49,728 bases of DNA from Nocardia araoensis NBRC 100135 (GTDB lineage Bacteria; Actinomycetota; Actinomycetes; Mycobacteriales; Mycobacteriaceae): positions 1 through 49,728 of the forward strand of contig NZ_BAFR01000349.1 of NCBI RefSeq assembly GCF_000308435.1. The letters run 5' to 3'. How positions within the stretch are numbered: the first letter of the stretch is position 1; every line of letters begins with the position of its first letter. The notes under the pieces were generated by a model. It was not told where the DNA came from and ran no database searches. It was given only the letters and a program-made list of their open reading frames with translations. The position numbers and the translations under genes were made by a program. This document shows, piece after piece, positions 41,189 to 49,728 of the stretch.

Positions 41189-43741
41189 ATGTCGGAGGTG
41201 AACAGCGGTGGTGACAACGGCCCCGCCGCGCCCGGTGAGTTCGTGGGCAGGCATGCCGAACTTCGGCGGATAGAAGCCCTGCTGAGCACGTCCAACGCCC
41301 GTTTGATCACCCTGGTCGGGCCGGGCGGCATCGGCAAGACGACGCTGGCGGTCGAGGCCGTGCGGCGCTATCGCGGCGCGGCGCGGCACCCGGTGTACTG
41401 GACGCGCCTGGCCCGGCTCGTGCCCGGCGCGGAGACCGGGGCGGTCGCGGAGGAAGTGCTGCTGTCGGTCGCGAAGAACGGCATCGTCGGCCGTTCCGCG
41501 TGGGACGGCTTGGTGGAGATCTTCGCCGACGGCCTCGCCGACGGCGAGGTGCACCGGACCATTCTGGTGCTGGACAACTGCGAACACGTCCTGGCCGGCG
41601 TCGGCCCGCTCATCATCGGGCTGCTCCAAGCCGCCCCCGGCCTGACCATCGTCGCGACCAGCCGGGAGCCGATCGGCTGGATCGACGAGCAGTTGGTGCC
41701 CGTGCCCCCGCTGTCCAGCGTGCACGCCCTCGAACTGTTCCGGCGGCGAGCCGAGCGCACCGGACGGCCGATTCCCGAGGATCCCGGCCAGCTCGCCATC
41801 GCCACCCGCATCTGCGGGCACGTCGACAACAACCCGCTGTTCATCCGACTGGCCGCGGCGCGGCTGCTGCACCGGCCACCCGCGATCGTGTTGCGCGAGT
41901 TGTCCGGCGACACCGACGATCGCCGTCTGCAGTGGACGCACGGGGCCAGGGGCGGGGTCGGTGAACGGCACCGCAGCGTGCGTGACGTGATCGCCTGGTC
42001 CTACGGTCTGTGCACCGCATCCGAGCAGTTGCTGCTGGACCGCTTGTCGGTATTCGCCACCGGTTGCGACGCCGAGAACGACGAGACACCGTGCAGCGGG
42101 GCCGACTTGGACGCGATCGTGGCGGTGTGCGCGGACGCGGCGCTGCCCGCGGAGCGGATCGGCGGGCTGCTGGAGCGCCTGGTCGAACGCTCGCTGCTGT
42201 CGGTCCGCATCACCGCGTCCGCGGTGCGCTACTACCTGCTGGAAAGCGTCCGGGTGTTCGTGCGCGACCGGCTGAACGCCCGGGGCGACCACTTGGACGA
42301 GGCGCGGCTGCTCGCCCGGCATCGGCGGCACTATCGCGACCGCGTCGCCGCGGGCCCCGCCACCTGGTACGGCCCGCGGGAGCAGGAATGGATCGCCTGG
42401 GCCCGGGCGGCCTGGGACAACATCCTCATCGCCGTCGAGACCAGTCTGGCCGATCCGGAGGAGGCCGTGGTCGGGCTGGAGACCGCCGCGACGCTGATGG
42501 CGTTGCGCGTGCCGTTCATCACCGGGTCCAATCGCGCCATCACCAGCCTGACCGAACAGGCGCTGGAAGTCACCGCGCAGGTCGAGCCGCCGCCGACCCG
42601 GCTGCGGATCAACGCGACCGCGCTGGTGGGATGGATCGCCATCTGGCAGGGCAGGCACGCCTACACCGCGCAGCTACTGGACGAATGCGCCGCGGAGTGC
42701 CTGTCCGACGCGCAACTGCGGCGCGGCTGGCGCGAGACGACGGCGATCGATGTCGGCCTGCCCGCCGCCGTGGAGTTCACGTGGGGCCTCGAACTGCTGC
42801 TGATCCACCTCGACATCCGGGCGGTGGACGTGCTGGCCAGGGCGCGCAGGAAATTCGCCGCCCTCGGCGACCGGGCCGGCGAGCAGCGCAGCGAATTGTT
42901 CGAAGCGCTCACCTACGCGAACCTGGGTGACGCGGACGTCGCGCTCGGGGCCGCGCGCACGCATCTGGACCGGGCTGTCGCCTCCGACGCGGGCTGGGCG
43001 ACCTTTTGGGCGGAGCTGGCCTGGATGATCGCGGTATCCCGGCACGGCGATCCCCGGGAGGCGGTCCGGCTCGGGCAGTCCACCTTGGAACGCCTGCTGA
43101 CCACGGGCGACACCTGGACGGCCGGCTGGGTCGCGCATTTCATGATGATGGCGCTGACCTACCTGTTGTCCGCCCGGATCGAGGCGGGGGACACCGACAG
43201 TGCCGAAGCGATCGCCGCCGCCACCGAGGTCGCCCACTTGCAGGGCGGAATCGCCACGTTGCACCGCTCCATGGGCATCGTCGCCGATCGGGTGACCCTG
43301 GTGGCCAGGGGCACCGCACAGGCCGTCGCCGCCGTCACCGCGGTCATCGGCCCCGAGGCGCACGAGGCGGCGGTCCAGCGGGGCGCGCGCCTGCGTCCCG
43401 AACGCGACGAACTGCAATTGCTGCTGCTGGGCAGGTTGCCTGCCGATCGCCTGCTGCCCGCGCGGCGGCCGCAGGCCAGGTCGACGGCCTCGCGCTGGGA
43501 CGAGTTGACGCCCGCGGAACGTGAGGTCGCCGTGCTGGCCGCCGCGGGCTGGGCCAACAGCGCCATCGCCGCGCGCAGGGGCAGTTCGATCCGGACCGTC
43601 GACGCCCAGGTCGCGACCATACGCAGGAAGCTGATGGCGGCCACCAGGGCCGACATCAGCTGGCATGTACCGGATCACCTCGAGGAGCGGATCCGGCTGG
43701 AATCGGAGCGAAGGCCCGCACGGACGCGGACACGCCCGTAA
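41189..43741 (+). CDS. STAND/NB-ARC ATPase with C-terminal LuxR-type HTH, copy 2
   Basis: 850 aa from ATG 41189, chosen over GTG 41159 because its N-terminus then matches copy 1 (GEFVGRHAELRRIEALL) and GGTAGGTG lies before it. It has the P-loop GPGGIGKT (44-51), LVLDNCEHV for Walker B, and a C-terminal HTH (LTPAEREVAVLAAAGWANSA). It is similar to copy 1 along the whole length, a tandem duplication that has diverged. The last codons overlap a strong terminator. Confidence 0.9.
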   Translation: MSEVNSGGDNGPAAPGEFVGRHAELRRIEALLSTSNARLITLVGPGGIGKTTLAVEAVRRYRGAARHPVYWTRLARLVPGAETGAVAEEVLLSVAKNGIVGRSAWDGLVEIFADGLADGEVHRTILVLDNCEHVLAGVGPLIIGLLQAAPGLTIVATSREPIGWIDEQLVPVPPLSSVHALELFRRRAERTGRPIPEDPGQLAIATRICGHVDNNPLFIRLAAARLLHRPPAIVLRELSGDTDDRRLQWTHGARGGVGERHRSVRDVIAWSYGLCTASEQLLLDRLSVFATGCDAENDETPCSGADLDAIVAVCADAALPAERIGGLLERLVERSLLSVRITASAVRYYLLESVRVFVRDRLNARGDHLDEARLLARHRRHYRDRVAAGPATWYGPREQEWIAWARAAWDNILIAVETSLADPEEAVVGLETAATLMALRVPFITGSNRAITSLTEQALEVTAQVEPPPTRLRINATALVGWIAIWQGRHAYTAQLLDECAAECLSDAQLRRGWRETTAIDVGLPAAVEFTWGLELLLIHLDIRAVDVLARARRKFAALGDRAGEQRSELFEALTYANLGDADVALGAARTHLDRAVASDAGWATFWAELAWMIAVSRHGDPREAVRLGQSTLERLLTTGDTWTAGWVAHFMMMALTYLLSARIEAGDTDSAEAIAAATEVAHLQGGIATLHRSMGIVADRVTLVARGTAQAVAAVTAVIGPEAHEAAVQRGARLRPERDELQLLLLGRLPADRLLPARRPQARSTASRWDELTPAEREVAVLAAAGWANSAIAARRGSSIRTVDAQVATIRRKLMAATRADISWHVPDHLEERIRLESERRPARTRTRP

Positions 43742-43764
43742 CCGCTGCGGCGGTTACGGGCGTG
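43731..43764. terminator. bidirectional terminator after the second LuxR gene
   Basis: A perfect 15-bp stem (43731-43745 with 43750-43764) with a 4-nt loop that includes the stop codon at 43739-43741. The convergent minus-strand gene ends 15 bp further on. Confidence 0.8.
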
Positions 43765-43778
43765 CCGGTAGGGGTCGG

Positions 43779-44321
43779 TCAGCTCAGGGAGCCGTCGTAG
43801 CACAGGCTCGACGACCGCCAGGAGTGCTGCGGCCCGGTGCCGGGATCGAAGGCCCACTGGTCGATCGATCCGGCGGCCTTCCACCACACGGAGCCGCGTC
43901 CGTCCGAGACCACCTGGTAGACGTCCTCGGAACCCTCGATCAGCTGGCTTCCGACGCAGTAGTCGTTGTATTCCGTGCCGTACTGGCGGGCGCCGGGGCT
44001 GAACAGGCCCGCGGGGTGGGTGTACGCGCCGGGGTTCGGCACGGTGCTGGCCTGTCGCACGGCGTTGCCGCGGTGCCAGTAGGGCGCGCCGACCGCATCG
44101 GTACCGCAGCTGAAGGTCCAGCCGCCCGCGACGACGGTGGTGCCCTGGCCGTAGGCGCCACCCGCCCAGAGGCAGGCAGCGCCCTGAGCCTCGGCGGTGC
44201 CCGCGCCGAGGCTCAGGCCGCCCGCCGCCACCGCTGCCGCCGCCAGCAGGGTGAGCGTCCGTGCCGTGCCGCGCTTGTCGTTACACGCGATCGTCCGGCG
44301 AAGCCCGTGGTTCTTAAACAT
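43779..44321 (-). CDS. small exported protein, function unknown
   Basis: 180 aa. ATG 44321 is preferred over the longer frame because AAAGAGA lies just upstream and the signal peptide then has normal length: LTLLAAAAVAAGGLSL with cleavage after AEA at ~45. The mature part is Gly/Tyr/Trp-rich with four cysteines (50, 72, 122, 174), probably two disulfides, and repeats of WAGGAYGQ- and GGWTFSCG-like turns. I do not recognise a family. A copy of the 26-bp operator lies 66 bp upstream on the minus-strand side. Confidence 0.8.
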   Translation of the reverse strand: MFKNHGLRRTIACNDKRGTARTLTLLAAAAVAAGGLSLGAGTAEAQGAACLWAGGAYGQGTTVVAGGWTFSCGTDAVGAPYWHRGNAVRQASTVPNPGAYTHPAGLFSPGARQYGTEYNDYCVGSQLIEGSEDVYQVVSDGRGSVWWKAAGSIDQWAFDPGTGPQHSWRSSSLCYDGSLS

Positions 44322-44386
44322 AGGTGTTTCTCTTTCGTGCGCTATCCCGGCCGGAGTGGATTTCCGGGATTGGTGATACTTCAAGT

Positions 44387-44412
44387 AATGTGCCGCTAAG
44401 TAGCGGTACGAT
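44387..44412. promoter_or_regulatory. 26-bp operator, copy 5
   Basis: AATGTGCCGCT-AAGT-AGCGGTACGAT, 65 bp upstream of the exported-protein gene starting at 44321 on the minus strand. Confidence 0.6.
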
Positions 44413-44470
44413 CAGTCCCTGAGGACGTCACGGAAGGTTGTGGGTGCGAGTAGGTGAGCCGGACCGGCGA

Positions 44471-44845
44471 TCACTGGCACCAGCGGGCCTGCGGGCGGCA
44501 GACGGTGTAGCCGCTGCCGTCCGGGCGGGCGACTCGCGACCAGCTGGGGCTGGCCGAAGCGTCGCCCGTGGGGGTGTCGGCCGGCGCGGGGCGGCTCTGG
44601 CGCTGGTGGTAGTCGCGGATGGCGTCGTCGTGCTCCTCCGCGCGGAGCGGGTCGTTGTCGCTGTGGTTGTAACCCATCGGGTCGATCTGGTGCCAGCCGT
44701 GGGTGTCACCGGTACCGTTGCGCGGATCCGAAGGGCCCGAGTGCGACTCGGCGCCCGCGATGCCCGCGGCGCCCGCGGTGAGCATGCCGACGATCGCGGT
44801 ACAGGCGAGCAGTCGTCGTGCGGCGGAATGGGTGGTGGCGGTCAT
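44471..44845 (-). CDS. small exported protein with C-terminal Cys pair
   Basis: 124 aa. A signal peptide (LLACTAIVGMLTAGAAGIAG) is cut near residue 32 (AGA-ES). The mature part is Asp/His/Pro-rich and disordered, ending YTVCRPQARWCQ with two cysteines. Family unknown. Its ATG overlaps the stop of the upstream gene (ATGA), so the two are translationally coupled. Confidence 0.7.
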   Translation of the reverse strand: MTATTHSAARRLLACTAIVGMLTAGAAGIAGAESHSGPSDPRNGTGDTHGWHQIDPMGYNHSDNDPLRAEEHDDAIRDYHQRQSRPAPADTPTGDASASPSWSRVARPDGSGYTVCRPQARWCQ

Positions 44846-45219
44846 CGTAAGTCTCCGTTCGGATTTCGAGCCGTGCGCGGCGACACGGTTCGAGCGGCGG
44901 CGGTGCGGCGAACGTCGATGGTCGGGGTTGCCGCGTGAGGTGGGGGCGGGGAAGGGATCGGGGCGGCATCCGTCGCGGACGTGGCGTCCGCGGGCCGGTG
45001 CCGGTCGGCTCGGTCCCGCTCGTCGGGATGGGAAGAGCCCGGCCTGTCGTATCCGTGGCGGCCCGGGTCTGCGGGGCGCGGTGCCGCGACGATCGCGTCG
45101 GGCCCGGCCAGCGCTTCGGCCTGCGCCGGGGTTTCCGGCGTGGCCGCTATCGCGCTCACGATCAGCGGGCGGACGAGCCAGGTCTGTGTCCGTCGCTGGT
45201 GCGGCGTGATGCCGGTCAT
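44842..45219 (-). CDS. small putative exported protein, first gene of a two-gene unit
   Basis: 125 aa from ATG 45219. The N-terminus could be a weak signal peptide (RPLIVSAIAATPETPAQA, then EA). The rest is Pro/Asp/Arg/Ala-rich without a recognised fold. Support comes from the ATGA coupling with the next gene and the 26-bp operator 74 bp upstream, the same arrangement as for the other exported-protein gene. The composition is biased, so coding status is not certain. Confidence 0.5.
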   Translation of the reverse strand: MTGITPHQRRTQTWLVRPLIVSAIAATPETPAQAEALAGPDAIVAAPRPADPGRHGYDRPGSSHPDERDRADRHRPADATSATDAAPIPSPPPPHAATPTIDVRRTAAARTVSPRTARNPNGDLR

Positions 45220-45293
45220 CGTTCGCGTCCGTTCATCTCGCCACCTCGGGATCGGAGATCGGTCCGGTGTGGTCCGATCGGCGGTCCCTGTCT

Positions 45294-45319
45294 ATCGTGC
45301 CGTTGGATAACGTCACATT
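45294..45319. promoter_or_regulatory. 26-bp operator, copy 6
   Basis: ATCGTGCCGTT-GGAT-AACGTCACATT, with a good left half and a weaker right half, 75 bp upstream of the two-gene minus-strand unit. Confidence 0.5.
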
Positions 45320-45669
45320 AATGGACGGGTCGATGCCTTGTCGAGTGCTTTCTCGAGCATGGGAAGAGCCGCTGGGTTTTTCGCGCGGCCCGGCCTCGTG
45401 ACCAGCGGCGATGACACGCGTCTTGAACCCGAGGTCCTGCGAAACCTTCTCGGGCGGCGCATTTTCGGGTCGGAATCCGCGTTCGGCGGGCGTGGTGGGA
45501 GACCGCGGCGAGTAGCGACAGTGATGCGGCACTCCCGATGGAAGTGACGTGGGTCGCGGCGCCACCGGCCGGAGGCGCGGCTGTGTCTCCGTTTCAACCG
45601 GCGCGCCGGAGCGTTGCTGATTCCCGGCGGAGTGGGCCCGGCATGTGCGTCGCCGCGCCCGTCACAACA

Positions 45670-45708
45670 CGAAAAGGGCGCCTGCCGCGATGGCAGACGC
45701 CCTTTTCG
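45670..45708 (-). terminator. terminator of the His-rich membrane protein gene
   Basis: CGAAAAGGGCG pairs with CGCCCTTTTCG, with a further CTGCC/GGCAG inside. It lies 10 bases beyond the minus-strand stop at 45718 and has a TTTT run in the 3' arm. Confidence 0.8.
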
Positions 45709-45717
45709 GTGCTTGGA

Positions 45718-46467
45718 TCAGGCTTCGGTGACCGCCGCGTAGGCCGGCGCCCCCGAACCCGTGGCCGCCGCGGGCACGCGGCTCGGCTTCGCGGCGGCGG
45801 GGTCGCGGAACGGGGCTTCGATCACGGCACGCTCCCGCCACAGGTAGTACAGCGCCATGGCGAAGATGCTCGTGCCGATCACATTGGCCAGGAAGTGCCA
45901 CCAGATGCGGTAGGTCGACGCACCGGCACCGGGGTCGAGCAGGCCGAAGAAGGTCGACAGCCCGATCGCCTTGGTGCCGAACGCGACTGTCAGCGTGAGC
46001 GCGAGGTGCTCGAGTCCGTGGATGCCCTGCATCAGTACGCCCATGCGGCCCCACTTGCGCGCCTTGCTCTCCAAGGCGTGGTGGGTGACCAGCGCGACGC
46101 CGACCAGTCCGGCGAGGAAGTGGAAATTGCCGACCAGGTGCAGGATTTCCATCCCGAGCGACGGCTTCATGTGGTCGACCTGACCGAACCCGTTGGCCAA
46201 GCCGGTGCCCCACGGCGTCATCCACGACGGGGAGTTCGGGTGCTGGACCCAGTATCCGACCTGGGCCACGTGCTCCTGGAAGTGGCCGATCTGTGCGATG
46301 ACACCCAAAGCGATCACACCGAGAGCGGTGCGGAACATCCACGGTCGCAATGGTTTACGTATAGCGACAGCAAGTACGCCGACGGCCGCCCACATGACGA
46401 CCATCCAGGCCACCATCAGGATCGCACCTAGGATTTCCAACCCGGTCGCTTCGGCTGTGTGGTTCAT
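45718..46467 (-). CDS. His-rich polytopic membrane protein
   Basis: 249 aa from ATG 46467, with AAGGGCGG six bases upstream; the longer frame is not supported. About six transmembrane helices carry repeated histidines inside or near the membrane: HFQEHVAQ, HLVGNFHF, VTHHAL, HGLEHLAL. The pattern suggests metal or haem binding, but I do not recognise the family. The C-terminal ~35 residues are Ala/Pro-rich and cytosolic. A 6-bp palindrome (46527-46543) lies 60 bp upstream. Confidence 0.75.
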   Translation of the reverse strand: MNHTAEATGLEILGAILMVAWMVVMWAAVGVLAVAIRKPLRPWMFRTALGVIALGVIAQIGHFQEHVAQVGYWVQHPNSPSWMTPWGTGLANGFGQVDHMKPSLGMEILHLVGNFHFLAGLVGVALVTHHALESKARKWGRMGVLMQGIHGLEHLALTLTVAFGTKAIGLSTFFGLLDPGAGASTYRIWWHFLANVIGTSIFAMALYYLWRERAVIEAPFRDPAAAKPSRVPAAATGSGAPAYAAVTEA

Positions 46468-46526
46468 GGGAACCGCCCTTCTGCGCGCCCTCCGGCAACG
46501 GCGACGGATGGGGGAGTTGCTACGGA

Positions 46527-46543
46527 AACGCGCGGAACGCGTT
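46527..46543. promoter_or_regulatory. palindrome AACGCG-N5-CGCGTT
   Basis: A perfect 6-bp inverted repeat 60 bp upstream of the membrane protein gene. It is a candidate site for the TetR regulator encoded directly upstream. Confidence 0.35.
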
Positions 46544-46647
46544 GTCCGCAACATACAAGGTAGCGTGGGCTCCTGTCCGCGATTTTCGAATGTCCTGGGG
46601 TCTCTCACAATTCGGTTCGAGTCATACCCGGAACGTATAGCGCGTGT

Positions 46648-47268
46648 TCAGGATGGCCGCAGAAAGCCTTCGACGATGCGATGGGCGCGGTCGGCCGCCT
46701 CCGGATCGCCGAGCCGCAGGGCGGTATTCGTCGCGCAGAGCACCGCGTCGATCTGGAAGGCGGCCAGATCGGCGTCCAACTCGGCGATCTCACCGGCGGA
46801 CGCCGCCGCCCGCAGCTCCCGCGCCAGCTGCCGCACCCACGCCTGCTGATCCCGGAACAGGGCGTCGCGCACCGGCCCCGGCTTGCTGTCGTACTCGGCC
46901 ATCGTCGCGACACGGAAGCATCCGCCCGCGAACAGCGGTGTCGTGGCATAGACCATCCAGTGCTCCACCAAGGCGCGCAGGCGAGCGACGCCGTGCGGCG
47001 CGGACCGGGCGGGTTCGACGACCGCTTCCACGAACCGGTCGCGCGCGTGGTCGACGGCCGCCAGTTGCAGCGCTTCCTTGGTGCGGAAGAGGGTCTGGAT
47101 TCCGGCCTTGCTCAGCCCGGTGTCTTCGGCCAGTCTGCCGAAACTCAGGCCGTCCAATCCGTCGAGCGAGGCGATGTCGACCGCATGCCGCAGCACCGTG
47201 GCGCGCGTCTTCGCGCCGCGCAGCAGGCGCTTGTCGGTGATCCGGGCGGTTTTTCGGCCACTTTCCAT
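46648..47268 (-). CDS. TetR-family regulator
   Basis: 206 aa. The HTH lies at ~40-63 (LSFGRLAEDTGLSKAGIQTLF). The ligand-binding part contains LFAGGCFRVATMAEYDSKPG, typical of the YxaF/TetR_C-like subgroup. It follows the phosphoketolase gene on the same strand after 39 bp, which could be read-through or its own promoter. Its 5' flank has the imperfect inverted repeat ACGGTCGATCGT, not the 26-bp operator. It may control the adjacent membrane protein gene; target unknown. Confidence 0.9.
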   Translation of the reverse strand: MESGRKTARITDKRLLRGAKTRATVLRHAVDIASLDGLDGLSFGRLAEDTGLSKAGIQTLFRTKEALQLAAVDHARDRFVEAVVEPARSAPHGVARLRALVEHWMVYATTPLFAGGCFRVATMAEYDSKPGPVRDALFRDQQAWVRQLARELRAAASAGEIAELDADLAAFQIDAVLCATNTALRLGDPEAADRAHRIVEGFLRPS

Positions 47269-47307
47269 ACGGTCGATCGTACGTTCTGAGAGCCGACCTC
47301 GCCGTAC

Positions 47308-49728
47308 TCAAGCGCGCTGGTAGGGCCAGCTCCAGTCGGCGACCTCGGGGATGTCCTCGCCGTGTTCCCTGGTCCACGCGCGGGCCGTCCACCGCGCGTC
47401 GACCATCTCCTGCCGCAATCCCGCGGCTCGCTCGCGCAGGCTCGGCACCCGATCGATCACGTCCATCACCAAGTGGTAGCGGTCCAGATCGTTGAGCATC
47501 ACCATGTCGAACGGCGTGGTCGTGGTGCCCCGCTCCTTGTAACCGCGGACGTGCATCTCGTCATGGTTGGTGCGGCTGTAGGTCAGCCGGTGGATCAGCC
47601 ACGGATAGCCGTGGAAGGCGAAGATCACCGGCCGGTCCCGGGTGAACAGGGTGTCGAACTCGCTGTCCGGCAGGCCGTGCGGATGCTCGTCCTGCGGCTG
47701 CAACCGCATCAGGTCGACCACGTTCACCACCCGGACGCGCAGGTCGGGCAGGCGTTCGCGCAGGATCGCGGCGGCGGCGAGGGCCTCCAGGGTCGGTATG
47801 TCGCCCGCGCAGGCGAGCACCACGTCCGGCGTGGCGCCCACCTCGTCGCCGTTGCCGGCCCACGGCCAGATGCCGATCCCGCGCGCGCAGTGCTCGGCGG
47901 CTTCGGTCACCGACAACCAGTCGGCCTGCGGCTGCTTGCCCGCGACCACCACGTTCACGTAGTGACGGGAGCGCAGGCAGTGGTCGTAGGTGGACAGCAG
48001 CGTGTTCGCGTCCGGCGGCAGGTACACCCGCACGATCGAGGCCTTCTTGTTCAGCACCACGTCCAGGAAGCCTGGGTCCTGGTGGGTGAAGCCGTTGTGG
48101 TCCTGGCGCCACACGTGCGAGGACAGCAAATAGTTGAGGCTCGGAATCGGCCGCCGCCACGGCACCGCGGAACTGGCGTCGAGCCACTTGGCGTGCTGGT
48201 TGAACATGGCGTCCACGATGTGGATGAACGCCTCGTAGCAGGTGAACACGCCGTGCCTACCGGTGAGCAGATAACCCTCGAGCAGTCCTTGGCACATGTG
48301 TTCGGACAGCACCTCGATCACCCGGCCGCTTCGGTCGAGTTTCTGGTCGCGGCGGTCGATCTCCGCCTGCCAGTTGCGGCCGGTGACCTCGAGGATGTCC
48401 TGCAAGCGGTTGCTGGCCAGTTCGTCCGGCGCGAAGGTGAGGAAGTTGTCCGGATTGCGCCTGGTGACCTCGCGCAGCCAGCCACCGAGCACTCGGGTGG
48501 CCTCGTGCCGGGTCGCGCCCGGCGCGGAGACCTCGACGCCGAAATCGCGCCAGTCCGGCAGGAGCAGGTCCCGCAGCAGCGTACCGCCGTTGGCGACCGG
48601 ATTGGCGCTCATCCGCCGATCGCCGACGGGCACCTGAGCGGTCAGCTCCGGCACCGGCTTGCCGCTGTCGTCGAACAGTTCCTCCGGACGGTAGGAACGC
48701 AGCCACTGTTCCAGCACCGCGCGGTGGTCCGCATCGGTGCGCGCGCCGGGCAAGGGCACCTGATGCGCGCGGAAAGTGCCCTCCACCTGGTCGCCGTCCA
48801 CCACCGGCGGACAGGTCCAGCCCTTGGGCGTGCGCAGCACGATCATCGGCCAGCTGGGCCGTGCCCCATCGGCGCCGTCGCGCGCGGCGCCCTGGATCCG
48901 GCCGATGTGTTCCATGCTCGTGTCCACCGCCGCGGCCATCGCCTGGTGGACGGCCGCGGGATCGTCGCCCGCGACGACGATCGGCTCGTAGCCGTATCCG
49001 CGCAGCAGCGACAGCAGCTCCGGTTCCGGGATGCGCGCCAGGATGGTCGGATTGGCGATCTTGTACTCGTTCAGCGCCAGGATCGGCAGCACCGCGCCGT
49101 CGCGCGCCGGATTGAGGAACTTGTTCGCATGCCAGCTCGTGGCCAGTGGCCCGGTTTCCGCCTCGCCGTCGCCGACCACGCAGAACACCGTGAGATCGGG
49201 ATTGTCCAAGGCGGCGCCGAACGCGTGCAGCAGCGAATAACCGAGTTCGCCGCCCTCGTGGAAGGAACCGGGCGTCTCCGGCGCGCAGTGACTCGGCACC
49301 CCGCCGGGGAAGGAGAACTGGCGGAACAGCGTGCCCATGCCCGCGGCGTCCTGCGGAATGTGGCTGTAGACCTCGGAGTACGTACCCTCCAGCCAGCCGC
49401 ACGCGTTCGGGCCGGGACCGCCGTGCCCGGGGCCCGCGACGAAGACGGCGTTCAGGCCGCGTTGCCGGATCGCGCGGTTGGCGTGCACCCAGACGAGATT
49501 CAGGCCGGGCACCGTGCCGAAGTGCCCGAGCAACCTGGGTTTGATGTGCTCGGCGCGCAGCGGTTCGCGCAGCAGGGGATTCGCCGTCAGATAGATCTGG
49601 CCGACCGCCAGATAGTTCGCGGCCCGCCACCACGCGTCGATCGACGCCAGCTCGTCGCGGCCCAGTGGTCCCGGCACGTCCGCCAGCCGGTAGGGACGCG
49701 GTGCGACGGTGCGGCCGCCGGTGCTGTC
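47308..49728 (-). CDS. xfp: phosphoketolase (Xfp-type), N-terminus probably beyond window
   Basis: 789 aa from the first in-window start (GTG 49677), but the frame stays open to the window edge, so the true start may lie outside. Thiamine-diphosphate enzyme splitting xylulose-5-phosphate (and/or fructose-6-phosphate) to acetyl phosphate. Visible signatures: PGHGGPGPNACGWLEGTYSE, FHEGGELGYSL (139-149), and the ThDP-binding GDGEAETG (169-176). The length is typical (~790-820). It may support a carbon bypass in Nocardia; that role is inference. Confidence 0.93.
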   Translation of the reverse strand, partial: DSTGGRTVAPRPYRLADVPGPLGRDELASIDAWWRAANYLAVGQIYLTANPLLREPLRAEHIKPRLLGHFGTVPGLNLVWVHANRAIRQRGLNAVFVAGPGHGGPGPNACGWLEGTYSEVYSHIPQDAAGMGTLFRQFSFPGGVPSHCAPETPGSFHEGGELGYSLLHAFGAALDNPDLTVFCVVGDGEAETGPLATSWHANKFLNPARDGAVLPILALNEYKIANPTILARIPEPELLSLLRGYGYEPIVVAGDDPAAVHQAMAAAVDTSMEHIGRIQGAARDGADGARPSWPMIVLRTPKGWTCPPVVDGDQVEGTFRAHQVPLPGARTDADHRAVLEQWLRSYRPEELFDDSGKPVPELTAQVPVGDRRMSANPVANGGTLLRDLLLPDWRDFGVEVSAPGATRHEATRVLGGWLREVTRRNPDNFLTFAPDELASNRLQDILEVTGRNWQAEIDRRDQKLDRSGRVIEVLSEHMCQGLLEGYLLTGRHGVFTCYEAFIHIVDAMFNQHAKWLDASSAVPWRRPIPSLNYLLSSHVWRQDHNGFTHQDPGFLDVVLNKKASIVRVYLPPDANTLLSTYDHCLRSRHYVNVVVAGKQPQADWLSVTEAAEHCARGIGIWPWAGNGDEVGATPDVVLACAGDIPTLEALAAAAILRERLPDLRVRVVNVVDLMRLQPQDEHPHGLPDSEFDTLFTRDRPVIFAFHGYPWLIHRLTYSRTNHDEMHVRGYKERGTTTTPFDMVMLNDLDRYHLVMDVIDRVPSLRERAAGLRQEMVDARWTARAWTREHGEDIPEVADWSWPYQRA

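Larger units (their letters stand above)
45220..45717. other. 498-bp intergenic region
   Basis: Holds the 26-bp operator at 45294-45319 and the terminator at 45670-45708. Between them no gene is convincing; the short plus frame at 45338-45547 lacks a ribosome site. Confidence 0.5.

Noticed and set aside
45338..45547. Plus-strand 69-aa frame
   Set aside because: No ribosome site and no recognisable or balanced composition.
46648..47268. The TetR protein as the regulator of the 26-bp operator
   Set aside because: Its own promoter region has no copy of the motif, and the adjacent membrane-protein gene carries a different palindrome; no positive evidence links them.

Overview
The window looks like chromosomal DNA of a Nocardia-type mycolic-acid actinobacterium. 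It is very GC-rich with GC-rich third codon positions. It carries a full type VII (ESX) secretion locus with mycobacterial-type parts (EccA, EspG, MycP, an EspI/Rv3888c-like ATPase), a PknG-type kinase, a 180-kDa-class NAD glutamate dehydrogenase and an AnsP-type permease. Species assignment is inference from gene content only.

Layout. (1) 1-5447: ESX-associated flank with a partial Rv3899c-like gene, a Gly/Pro-rich putative substrate on the minus strand, an NlpC/P60 peptidase and a CpnT-N-terminus-like protein. (2) 5989-25830: the ESX core in the order eccA, eccB, eccC, a 94-aa novel gene, two WXG100-type genes, PE-like, PPE-like, espG, MinD/EspI-like, eccD, mycP, eccE, an EspR-like XRE regulator, and two membrane accessory proteins. 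Apart from eccA being first and the PE/PPE and esx pairs being swapped, this is close to the order of mycobacterial ESX-2. (3) 26001-38435: NAD-GDH, an SPFH/zinc-ribbon protein, AnsP permease, PknG, a DUF1707 protein, a MerR regulator and a DHFR/RibD-fold protein. (4) 38550-43741: two tandem paralogous STAND/NB-ARC LuxR regulators. (5) 43779-49728 (minus strand): three small exported-type proteins, a His-rich membrane protein, a TetR regulator and a phosphoketolase that runs to the window edge.

The most interesting signals are these. First, a PE-like/PPE-like pair next to EspG, and an Esx pair in which the Trp of WxG and the Tyr of YxxxD are replaced. Second, a C-terminal motif (VPVLExPPVIGVxE) shared by the 94-aa gene and the PPE-like protein. 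Third, two independent dispersed palindromes. The first is TTCCC-N6-GGGAA, about 40-80 bp before nearly every ESX transcription unit and before pknG. The second is a 26-bp AAYGTRCCGYT-N4-ARCGGYACRTT operator before eccA, NAD-GDH, the SPFH/ansP divergent pair, the DHFR-like gene and two exported-protein units. They suggest two regulons that meet at eccA.

No rRNA, tRNA, CRISPR array, transposase or integrase was recognised. Family names come from motif recognition by eye; no database search was run.
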